NCBI GenBank assembly: GCA_947258835.1
Contig: CAMYJY010000260.1
Location: forward strand, 1 to 5,204
Length of the DNA: 5,204 nucleotides
DNA from: an uncultured Pirellulales bacterium
GTDB taxonomy: Bacteria; Planctomycetota; Planctomycetia; Pirellulales; Lacipirellulaceae
Reading direction: 5' to 3'
Below, one piece after another: positions 1 through 5,192 of this stretch. The translations under genes and the position numbers were made by a program. Numbering within the stretch: the first letter of the stretch is position 1; each line of letters starts with the position of its first letter. The notes beneath the pieces were generated by a model. It searched no databases. It was given only the letters and a program-made list of their open reading frames with translations, and was not told where the DNA came from.

Positions 1-40
1 CGGAAACGGGGGCAGTTTTCTCAGGCTGTACCGGCTTCAT
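1..40 (-). CDS. Start of an unidentified gene, cut by the left window edge
   Basis: On the minus strand an ATG at 40-38 opens a frame with no stop to the edge, reading MKPVQPEKTAPVS (13 codons). An AAGG ribosome-binding site lies 5 bases before the ATG. The gap from the stop of the upstream DHOD-like gene is only 26 bases, so this looks like the third gene of the nifJ operon. The visible residues are rich in proline and charged residues and match no family I recognise, so no function is proposed. Its Shine-Dalgarno and start codon lie inside a 29-base element (35-63) that recurs in inverted orientation upstream of nifJ. That could place its translation under antisense control by the nifJ leader. 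The start is well supported by spacing and RBS, but 13 codons cannot prove a gene. Confidence 0.5.
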   Translation of the reverse strand, partial: MKPVQPEKTAPVS

Positions 41-63
41 GGAGACCTTGTTTTCAGTTTGAG
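35..63. repeat. Left copy of a 29-base inverted repeat flanking the operon
   Basis: Positions 35-63 (plus strand, CTTCATGGAGACC... to ...TTTTCAGTTTGAG) match the reverse complement of 4639-4667 at 26 of 29 positions. The three differences are at 44, 45 and 50. Similarity stops abruptly on both sides. The left copy spans the Shine-Dalgarno AAGG and start codon of the partial gene beginning at 40. By a rough estimate, such a match is very unlikely by chance in 5 kb. Confidence 0.85.
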
Positions 64-66
64 CAG

Positions 67-1083
67 CTATGAATTGGCGGTATACGAGACCAGTGCCTTC
101 ATGTAGTTGGCACGCTCCAGTTCTCCCGGATTGGAATAGTTGTCGTAGCTCATACTTCCCTTGAGCTGTTCGACCGATTCGTACTCGTTGTCTACCAACC
201 AGTCGCGCACATCGTTCAGCACCGCGCCAACGTGTTCGGCTCCGTATTTCAAGAGTGCCGAGGTAAACATGACCGCATCGGCCCCCACCAGCAAGAGCTT
301 GACGGCATCCTCACCGCAGTGGGCACCGCTGGTCGCGGCTAGGGAAAGCGACAGCTGATCTCGTATAATACCAATCCAACGCAGCGGCAAGCGCAACTCG
401 TGCCGGCTACTGAGTATCAGCTGCGGTGTGATTTGCAGCGTGTGCAGATCGATATCCGGTTCCAGATAGCGGTTGAAGAGCACAATTCCATCGGCACCGG
501 CCTCCGACAGCTGGGCCACAAAATTTGGCAGGCTGCTGAATTGGGCCCCAATCTTTACCGACAGGGGAATGGAAATCGCGTCGCTGACCGAGGCCACCAG
601 GTCGACATACCGTTTTTCCACCTCGGCCGCCGTGACCGTCGGGTCGGTGGGGACAAAGTAGATATTCAGCTCCAGCGCGTCCAACCCCGCTTGTTCCATG
701 GCCTTGGCGTGTTGCGTCCAGCCTCCCTGGGAAGACCCATTCAAGCTTCCGATAATGGGAATGGAAACGGCTTGCTTGGCAGACTCAATTTGCCGTAAGT
801 AGTCCCGCGGCCCGATGTTATAGTCAATGTCGTAGTCCGCTAGGTCGGGAAACAGCGAGTCGGATTCGGCAAAAGCATTGTTTTGGTCTTCATAGAGCGC
901 CTGCACTTGCTGCTCCATGTGCTGCAGTTGCTCCTCGAACAGCGAGGGCAACACGGCCGCCGCAATACCTGCATCTTCCAAACTCCGCAGCGATTGCAAG
1001 TCCCCCGTCAAGGGCCCGGCCGAGGCGACCAGAGGATTCGCCAAGTTCAAACCAAGATAACGCGTCGTTAAGTCAACATTCAT
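67..1083 (-). CDS. Dihydroorotate dehydrogenase-like flavoprotein (class 1 PyrD-related, probably not a true DHODase)
   Basis: This 338-residue protein has the length and layout of class 1 dihydroorotate dehydrogenases, which are cytosolic FMN-binding TIM barrels. Visible family features are NPLVASAGPLTGD near residues 16-28, IGSLNGSS at 111-118, ELNIY at 138-142, the beta-strand lysine in PLSVKIGA at 173-180, and the FMN-phosphate region ATSGAHCGEDAVKLLLVGAD at 250-269. True DHODases carry a catalytic Cys or Ser in the loop after the ELN strand (as in NISCPN). Here the loop reads NIYFVPTD, with neither residue. That matches the family annotated as dihydroorotate dehydrogenase-like, which as I recall often lies beside nifJ. 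A redox role linked to PFOR is therefore more likely than pyrimidine synthesis, but the substrate is unknown. The ATG at 1083 is preceded by GAGGAAG at a spacing of about 7-9 bases. Only 20 bases separate it from the nifJ stop, so the two genes are surely cotranscribed. Confidence 0.85.
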   Translation of the reverse strand: MNVDLTTRYLGLNLANPLVASAGPLTGDLQSLRSLEDAGIAAAVLPSLFEEQLQHMEQQVQALYEDQNNAFAESDSLFPDLADYDIDYNIGPRDYLRQIESAKQAVSIPIIGSLNGSSQGGWTQHAKAMEQAGLDALELNIYFVPTDPTVTAAEVEKRYVDLVASVSDAISIPLSVKIGAQFSSLPNFVAQLSEAGADGIVLFNRYLEPDIDLHTLQITPQLILSSRHELRLPLRWIGIIRDQLSLSLAATSGAHCGEDAVKLLLVGADAVMFTSALLKYGAEHVGAVLNDVRDWLVDNEYESVEQLKGSMSYDNYSNPGELERANYMKALVSYTANS

Positions 1084-1103
1084 TTATTTGCTTCCTCGGC
1101 AAC

Positions 1104-2939
1104 TTAGGGAGTGGCTGGGATGTCTCGTTCGACGTTGGCAATCTGCTCGTAGTAGTGCCATTGATCGTCAATATCCTTCTGTGCCAGATCAAACAGACGG
1201 TCGGCACGCTCTTTGTCGGATTGGGCAATCATGGCGAAACGAGCTTCTTGACTGGCAAAATCCTGGAATGCCATAGTTGGCTTCCCGCTATCCAAATGGA
1301 AGGGATGCTCGCCATTTTGAGCCAGTGCGGGATCGTAGTGAAAGAGCGGCCACAGTCCGCAGCGCACCACATCCTTTTGATGCGTCATGCCCTTCGTCAT
1401 ATCGATGCCGTGGGCGATGCATTGACTGTAGGCCAGGATCAGGGAAGGGCCTGGATAGGCTTCGGCTTCCCGGAACACTCGTAAGGTTTGCGCGGGGTTG
1501 GCCCCCATGGCAACCTGAGCTACGTACACATGGCCGTAAGAAACGGCGAGCATCCCTAAATCTTTCTTCCGCAGCGGTTTTCCCGAAGCGGCAAACTTGG
1601 CCACCGCGGCGCGGGGGGTGGCTTTGGAAGCTTGTCCTCCCGTGTTCGAGTACACGCCCGTATCGAGCACGAGGATGTTGACATTGCGGTCGGTGGACAG
1701 CACATGATCCAGACCGCCAAAACCAATATCATAGGCCCAACCGTCGCCCCCGACGATCCACACGCTACGGGGCACGAGGGCATCCACGACGCACGCCAGT
1801 TGCTGTGCCTCGGGGCGGTCGATCCCCTCCAGGCGTTGCTTGAGCTCAGACAACCGCGGAGGAATTTTGCTGTCAGTGTTTTGCTCCTGCAGCACGGACT
1901 GGACCAGCTCCGCGTCCAAATCCCCGGCGAGTTTTTGGAGCAAGTGCCGGGCCAATTCATGGGCATTGTCGATCGCCAGACGCATGCCCAGGCCGAACTC
2001 CGCGTTGTCCTCGAACAGCGAATTGCACCAAGCTGGGCCGCGTCCCGCACTATTTTGGGACCAGGGGGTCGTGGGAAGATTCCCGCCGTAAATGGAGGAA
2101 CACCCGGTGGCGTTGGCCACGATGGTGCGGTCACCAAACAGTTGGCTCAGCAATTTGAGATAGGGCGTTTCGCCACAGCCAGCGCAGGCTCCTGAGAATT
2201 CAAACAGCGGCTCCAGCAGTTGCGATCGCTTGACGATATCCGGTTTGAAGGAGTCGCGATCCAGCTCGGGAACCGTGAGGAAGAAATCAAAGTTGGCACG
2301 TTCGCGCTGCAGGTGCTCGGCCTTGGGCAGCATGTTGATGGCTTTGTGACGTTGGCGTTCCTTGCTTTTGGCGGGGCACACTTCGACGCAAACACCACAG
2401 CCCGTGCAGTCGTCCGGGGCTACCTGGACGGTCAACAGGTGGCCGGGCAAATCCTTGCCTTTCCAGGGTTTGGTGGGATAGCTGGCCGGGGCTCCGGGGA
2501 CTTCCTGGCCAGGGTAGGCCTTCATCCGAATTGCGGCATGCGGACACACATAGGCGCACAGCCCGCAATCCACACAAATTTCGGGATCCCAAATGGGTAT
2601 CTCATCGGCAATGCTCCGCTTTTCGAAGCGGGTGGTCCCCGTGGGGAAGGTACCATCCACGGGCAAAGCACTGACCGGCAGCTTGTCGCCCTGCCCCGCG
2701 CTGATCACTGCCGTGACGCGATTGAAGAATTCCGACCCCGGCGACCCGTTGGTAGCGGAGAGAATAGGCAGCAGCTGCTTTTTGCTGGTGACCTTGGTCG
2801 GCACCTCCACGGCCTGGAGTCCCGCAATGGCAGCGTCTACCGCCGCGTTATTTTTTTCTACCACGGACTTCCCCCGACGTCCGTACGTCTTGCGAATGGC
2901 CTCTTTGATATGGTCGATTGCTTCCTGTTGCGGGAGCAC
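1104..2939 (-). CDS. nifJ: NifJ, pyruvate:ferredoxin (flavodoxin) oxidoreductase, C-terminal part of an interrupted gene
   Basis: This frame carries the C-terminal half of single-chain PFOR, which oxidises pyruvate and CoA to acetyl-CoA and CO2 and passes electrons to ferredoxin or flavodoxin. Numbering from the GTG at 2939, residues 1-120 finish domain III and the linker. A two-cluster ferredoxin domain follows, with CVDCGLCAYVCP (C122, C125, C128, C132) and CTGCGVCVEVCP (C178, C181, C184, C188). The thiamine-diphosphate domain has CAGCGETPY (C252, C255), ATGCSSIYGG (C280), GGDGWAYDIGFGG (397-409), LDTGVYSNTGGQ (425-436) and AYSQCIAHG (C507). The four ligands of the proximal 4Fe-4S cluster (C252, C255, C280, C507) are thus all present. 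The GTG is not a credible start: no Shine-Dalgarno precedes it, and family sequence continues upstream as CFFAASQ (2960-2940) before a stop at 2966-2964. It belongs to the same gene as the N-terminal part, out of frame after a deletion. The stop TAA is at 1106-1104. Confidence 0.9.
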   Translation of the reverse strand: MLPQQEAIDHIKEAIRKTYGRRGKSVVEKNNAAVDAAIAGLQAVEVPTKVTSKKQLLPILSATNGSPGSEFFNRVTAVISAGQGDKLPVSALPVDGTFPTGTTRFEKRSIADEIPIWDPEICVDCGLCAYVCPHAAIRMKAYPGQEVPGAPASYPTKPWKGKDLPGHLLTVQVAPDDCTGCGVCVEVCPAKSKERQRHKAINMLPKAEHLQRERANFDFFLTVPELDRDSFKPDIVKRSQLLEPLFEFSGACAGCGETPYLKLLSQLFGDRTIVANATGCSSIYGGNLPTTPWSQNSAGRGPAWCNSLFEDNAEFGLGMRLAIDNAHELARHLLQKLAGDLDAELVQSVLQEQNTDSKIPPRLSELKQRLEGIDRPEAQQLACVVDALVPRSVWIVGGDGWAYDIGFGGLDHVLSTDRNVNILVLDTGVYSNTGGQASKATPRAAVAKFAASGKPLRKKDLGMLAVSYGHVYVAQVAMGANPAQTLRVFREAEAYPGPSLILAYSQCIAHGIDMTKGMTHQKDVVRCGLWPLFHYDPALAQNGEHPFHLDSGKPTMAFQDFASQEARFAMIAQSDKERADRLFDLAQKDIDDQWHYYEQIANVERDIPATP

Positions 2940-4573
2940 CTGGGAAGCCGCGAAGAAGCAGTCTCACGGGGTAAATGTTCCCACACCTGGGCCGCATCGT
3001 GGGGGCTGTTGAGCAAGAACGTGGCCCCGGGAGCAGCCTCTTTTAAGATGTCGAGCCGCTCTAAAAAGTTAAATTGACTGCAGCTAACAAACTTTGCCTG
3101 GTCTACCAGGTAGGTGGACTGAATGGGACGCGGACTGAAGCGGAGATGCGAGACCGTAACGGTGCCGGACTTCTTGGAGTCGTAAACAAAATACCCTTGC
3201 GCGTAGAGCGGGGTTTCCTCGCCCACGATCTTCACGGAATTTTTACTTGCTCCCACCGTTCCATCGCTACCGAGTCCGTAGAAGACAGCCGTGGTGACAT
3301 CCGCAGCCTCCACGGAAAAATCTTGATCCCAGGGCAAACTGAGATTCGTCACGTCATCGTGGATCCCCACGGTAAAGTGCAGCTTGGGGTCGTCGCGTTT
3401 GAGCTCGTCAAAGACGGCGCGGGTCATGGCCGGGGTGAATTCTTTGGAGGAGAGACCGTAGCGACCGCCAATCACGATGGAGGAAGCGACCTCCGACCTT
3501 TGGCCTAGCGGGTGTCCATGTTCGGCCAGCGCGGTCACGACATCTTGGTACAGCGGCTCTCCCAAGGCACCGGGTTCTTTGGTTCGGTCGAGCACGGCAA
3601 TCCGCCGCACGGAGGTGGGCAGCGCGGCCACCAAACGTGCTGCATCGAAGGGGCGGTACAGCCGTACCTTGACCAGCCCCACCTTTTCTCCCTGTTGGCT
3701 CAGCTGCGCGACGGCCTCCTCGGCGGCGCCGATGCCCGATCCCATCATGATGATGACCCGTTGGGCATCCGGAGCCCCCACGTAGTCGAACAGATGATAA
3801 GCGCGACCGATTTTTTGGGCCAAACGATCCATCGTCTGTTGGACGATATCCGGCAGCGTATCGTAATAGGTATTTGCTGCTTCGCGGGCCTGGAAGAACA
3901 CATCGGGATTTTGGGCCGTGCCGCGGATCGTGGGGTGTTCGGGGTTGAGTGCCCGCTGGCGATGCTGGGTGACCCATTCATCCTGGATCATCTGGCGGAC
4001 AACCTGAGGCGAAATCGACTCGATCTTGCTCACTTCGTGTGACGTGCGAAAACCATCAAAAAAGTGGAGAAACGGCACCCGCGACTGCAGGGTGGCGGCG
4101 TGTGCGATCAAGGACAAATCTTGGACTTCCTGCACACTGGCGGAGGCCAGCATGGCCCAGCCCGTGGACCGCGCCCCCATCACATCGCTATGATCCCCAA
4201 AAATAGAGAGGGCGTGGGTGGCGAGGGACCGTGCGGATACATGAAACACGGTGGGCAGCAGTTGGCCGGAAATCTTGTACATTTCCGGAAGCATCAACAA
4301 CAGCCCCTGCGAGGCGGTGAAGGTGGTCGTGAGGGACCCTGTCTGCAGCGCCCCATGCACGGCGCCGGCAGCACCGGCTTCACTCTGCATTTGAACCACA
4401 TCGGGGACAGCGCCAAAAATGTTTTCGCGCTCGCGGCAGGACCAGGCATCGGCCAACTCTCCCATGGGAGAGGCTGGCGTGATGGGGTAGATAGCGATGA
4501 CCTCGCTGAGCTGGTGGGCGATATAAGCGGCGGCCTCATTGCCATCCAGGGTCGCAAATGTTGCACCTTGCAT
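2858..4573 (-). CDS. nifJ: NifJ, pyruvate:ferredoxin (flavodoxin) oxidoreductase, N-terminal part ending in a frameshifted tail
   Basis: This is the true start of single-chain PFOR: an ATG at 4573 with AGAGGA about 8 bases upstream. Domain I (about 1-255) shows YPITPASPMGE (29-39), the glutamate of MQSEAGAAGA (E65), LTTTFTASQG (81-90) and HVSARSLATH (111-120). T32, E65 and R115 match the pyruvate- and TPP-contacting Thr31, Glu64 and Arg114 of the Desulfovibrio africanus enzyme as I recall them. Domain II (about 256-410) includes DRTKEPGALGEPLYQDV (329-345) and GRYGLSSKEF (370-379). Domain III begins at FYGLGSDGTVGASKNSVKIV (431-450). Family sequence ends at HLPRE (E537, codon 2965-2963). The last 34 residues are an out-of-frame reading of the downstream half. 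About 36 family residues are missing between E537 and the CFFAASQ that resumes in the other frame at 2960. Intact, the protein would be about 1190 residues, normal for the family. As it stands it is a pseudogene or a sequence error. Confidence 0.9.
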   Translation of the reverse strand: MQGATFATLDGNEAAAYIAHQLSEVIAIYPITPASPMGELADAWSCRERENIFGAVPDVVQMQSEAGAAGAVHGALQTGSLTTTFTASQGLLLMLPEMYKISGQLLPTVFHVSARSLATHALSIFGDHSDVMGARSTGWAMLASASVQEVQDLSLIAHAATLQSRVPFLHFFDGFRTSHEVSKIESISPQVVRQMIQDEWVTQHRQRALNPEHPTIRGTAQNPDVFFQAREAANTYYDTLPDIVQQTMDRLAQKIGRAYHLFDYVGAPDAQRVIIMMGSGIGAAEEAVAQLSQQGEKVGLVKVRLYRPFDAARLVAALPTSVRRIAVLDRTKEPGALGEPLYQDVVTALAEHGHPLGQRSEVASSIVIGGRYGLSSKEFTPAMTRAVFDELKRDDPKLHFTVGIHDDVTNLSLPWDQDFSVEAADVTTAVFYGLGSDGTVGASKNSVKIVGEETPLYAQGYFVYDSKKSGTVTVSHLRFSPRPIQSTYLVDQAKFVSCSQFNFLERLDILKEAAPGATFLLNSPHDAAQVWEHLPRETASSRLPRCSRNRKQSTISKRPFARRTDVGGSPW

Positions 4574-4596
4574 CGGGGCTTTCCTCTTTCTGCAGT

Positions 4597-4631
4597 TTCT
4601 GAAAAAACGGCCACAGGCCGTTCTTTCAGAA
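4597..4631 (-). terminator. Intrinsic terminator hairpin in the nifJ leader (possible attenuator)
   Basis: On the minus strand the sequence reads TTCTGAAA-G-AACGGCC-TGT-GGCCGTT-T-TTTCAGAA. It has a 7-bp GC-rich core with a 3-base loop and an outer 8-bp stem separated by one mismatch. The descending arm of the core runs straight into six T's (4607-4602), the form of a Rho-independent terminator for leftward transcription. Its end lies only 28 bases before the nifJ ATG, too close for another ordinary promoter to fit between. Leftward transcripts from upstream should therefore partly end here, with read-through needed for nifJ. Read on the plus strand, the tail is TTCTTTC, a poorer terminator. 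Confidence 0.65.
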
Positions 4632-4638
4632 GTAAAAA

Positions 4639-4667
4639 CTCAAACTGAAAATAAGGCTTCCATGAAG
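4639..4667. repeat. Right copy of the 29-base inverted repeat, in the nifJ leader
   Basis: On the minus strand this reads CTTCATGGAAGCC... to ...TTTTCAGTTTGAG and points inward toward nifJ, as the left copy points inward toward the operon end. It sits between the 28-base near-palindrome and the terminator hairpin. On the plus strand it contains AAGG and ATGAAG, a copied gene start, but the frame that follows does not look like a real protein. Confidence 0.85.
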
Positions 4668-4693
4668 TCCAAGCAAGAACTTTGGTTGCGGCT

Positions 4694-4721
4694 AGGCCGC
4701 GCTGGGTACCCCGCCCGGCCT
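4694..4721. repeat. 28-base near-perfect palindrome
   Basis: The sequence AGGCCGCGCTGGGT-ACCCCGCCCGGCCT pairs with itself at 12 of 14 positions around the centre GGTACC. It would form a GC-rich hairpin covering roughly +5 to +32 of the predicted nifJ transcript. Because the centre falls in frame on both strands, both strands translate to GRAGYPARP here, which creates spurious ORFs. It may be a leader hairpin, a protein-binding palindrome or a small dispersed repeat. Confidence 0.7.
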
Positions 4722-4735
4722 TTGCCACGGACGTG

Positions 4736-4751
4736 TGCAATTGAGGTGCCA
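4736..4751 (-). promoter_or_regulatory. Sigma-54 (RpoN) -24/-12 promoter for the nifJ operon
   Basis: The minus strand reads TGGCAC-CTCAA-TTGCA, preceded by T. This matches the sigma-54 consensus YTGGCACGNNNNTTGCW at every conserved position except the G after TGGCAC, which is C. The invariant GG and GC are exactly 10 bases apart. The promoter points at nifJ and would start transcription near 4725, giving a leader of about 150 bases. nifJ is a classic RpoN/NifA-controlled gene in Klebsiella, so the assignment fits the family. It would need an enhancer-binding activator upstream. Confidence 0.6.
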
Positions 4752-5057
4752 AAGCCAGGGGCGTGCTTCCTGCGCGGGCTGGAAAGTGCCCAGCGCATCG
4801 CTATACATGGCTCAGAGCATCGATTCCGCCCGCCAAAATATCTGGCCCCAGACCTCTTCGGCCCGGGGCACGCGCGCTGATCCGCACACTCGTTGCCGGA
4901 GTTCCGCACACCGGTCAGGTCCCTCATCACCACTAGATGCGTGCTGTACCGGTAAGTTAGTGGTGTCGTGGAATCGCCAGCGGAATATAATGCAGTCAAC
5001 GATTAAGAGCACCGCAGGTGGCACCCAACGCTGGTAATGATTTGTCCCAGAAGAAAA
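4752..5057. other. Intergenic stretch upstream of the nifJ promoter, no gene seen
   Basis: No reading frame here looks like a real protein: the open frames on both strands are arginine-, proline- and cysteine-rich, lack ribosome-binding sites and overlap one another. Two possible regulator sites lie upstream of the sigma-54 promoter. One is a direct repeat TCCGCACAC at 4881-4889 and 4903-4911, 22 bases apart (two helical turns), about 156-186 bases before the predicted start. The other is an inverted repeat, CACCACTA at 4928-4935 and TAGTGGTG at 4958-4965. Enhancer-binding activators of sigma-54 usually bind at such distances, but neither site matches a named activator consensus that I know. 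Confidence 0.4.
4928..4965. repeat. Inverted repeat CACCACTA / TAGTGGTG with 22-base spacer
   Basis: Perfect 8-base arms lie at 4928-4935 and 4958-4965. The spacer contains ACCGGT. As DNA this could be a two-site operator; as RNA it would be a large-loop hairpin without a U-tail, so it is not a terminator. Confidence 0.4.
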
Positions 5058-5106
5058 GGAGGAGGTTCGCGCCAGCCTATCCGCTGGATTCCCGCCGCTC
5101 TCCTCC
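5058..5106. repeat. Bulged inverted repeat, possible leftward terminator
   Basis: The outer arms are GGAGGAG (5058-5064) and CTCCTCC (5100-5106). The inner arms are CCAGC (5072-5076) and GCTGG (5083-5087). On the minus strand the structure is followed by TTTTCTTCT, so it could act as a weak terminator for a gene to the right and shield the nifJ promoter. The interior is poorly paired. It also contains GGATTCCCGCC, related to the repeats that follow. Confidence 0.3.
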
Positions 5107-5180
5107 GTCATTCCCGCATTATTCCACGTCATTCCCGCATTATTCCACGTCATTCCCGCATTATTCCACGTCATTCCCGC
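5107..5180. repeat. Tandem array of a 21-base unit, three full copies plus 11 bases
   Basis: The unit is GTCATTCCCGC followed by ATTATTCCAC. Identical copies lie at 5107-5127, 5128-5148 and 5149-5169, and a partial copy (GTCATTCCCGC) at 5170-5180 leads into the palindrome. Because 21 is a multiple of three, the minus strand reads as a repeated heptapeptide MTWNNAG, which is a by-product and not a protein repeat. Perfect identity between copies implies recent expansion, or an assembly-sensitive spot. Confidence 0.9.
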
Positions 5181-5192
5181 GCAGGCGGGAAT
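5173..5192. repeat. REP-like palindrome ATTCCCGC-GCAG-GCGGGAAT
   Basis: Perfect 8-base arms surround a 4-base loop. The form ATTCCC-N8-GGGAAT equals the dRS3 element known from Neisseria, and similar palindromes occur in many bacteria, so it gives no reliable taxonomy. It is the last element of the 21-base array, sharing its first 11 bases with each unit (from 5170). Confidence 0.75.

Larger units (their letters stand above)
4602..4725 (-). ncRNA. Candidate small RNA or attenuated 5' leader upstream of nifJ
   Basis: A leftward transcript from the predicted sigma-54 start (about 4725) to the terminator U-run (4602) would be about 124 nt. It would have the usual layout of a trans-acting small RNA: a 5' hairpin (the near-palindrome 4721-4694), an AU-rich middle likely to be single-stranded, and an intrinsic terminator. 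The middle contains the 29-base element 4667-4639. As RNA, this can pair with the ribosome-binding site and AUG of the gene starting at position 40: 26 Watson-Crick pairs, one G-U and two mismatches. The CUGAAA at the base of the terminator can also pair with UUUCAG inside the 29-base element, hinting at alternative folds, although the GC core of the terminator would be unaffected. The layout is seen in the sequence; that it is transcribed and acts as an RNA is inference. Confidence 0.4.

Noticed and set aside
25..34. GCTGTACCGG shared with 4943-4952
   Set aside because: A 10-base match is expected by chance many times in a 5-kb window.
2851..2857. Run of seven T's (A's in nifJ sense) as a slippage site explaining the frame change
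   Set aside because: It lies more than 100 bases downstream of where family sequence changes frame, and slippage cannot account for about 36 missing residues.
2220..3077. Long plus-strand frame of 285 codons antisense to nifJ
   Set aside because: It is a shadow of nifJ on the opposite strand. The nifJ frame holds clear family motifs throughout, whereas this one has none.
4652..4680. Sigma-70-like TTGCTT-17-TATTTT on the minus strand upstream of nifJ
   Set aside because: It matches only 3/6 and 4/6 and overlaps the inverted-repeat element. The sigma-54 site is a far better match.
4662..4880. Plus-strand frame of 72 codons starting ATGAAG with AAGG upstream
   Set aside because: The gene-like start is simply the inverted copy of the 29-base element. 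The following residues are arginine/proline-rich, run through the palindrome and resemble no protein.
4986..4991. TATAAT on the plus strand
   Set aside because: There is no recognisable -35 box at 16-18 bases upstream and no gene downstream before the repeat region.
4640..4999. Minus-strand frame of 119 codons across the nifJ upstream region
   Set aside because: It has no ribosome-binding site and low-complexity Arg/Cys/Pro composition, and it overlaps the promoter, palindrome and repeat elements.
5056..5065. AAGGAGGAGG, a perfect-looking Shine-Dalgarno on the plus strand
   Set aside because: No ATG, GTG or TTG follows at a usable distance. It is better explained as one arm of the inverted repeat.
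4812..5174. Minus-strand frame with a repeated MTWNNAG heptapeptide
   Set aside because: The peptide repeat is a by-product of a 21-base DNA repeat, and the rest has no protein-like features.
5107..5180. CRISPR array
   Set aside because: The 21-base units are directly abutting with no unique spacers, so this is a plain tandem repeat.
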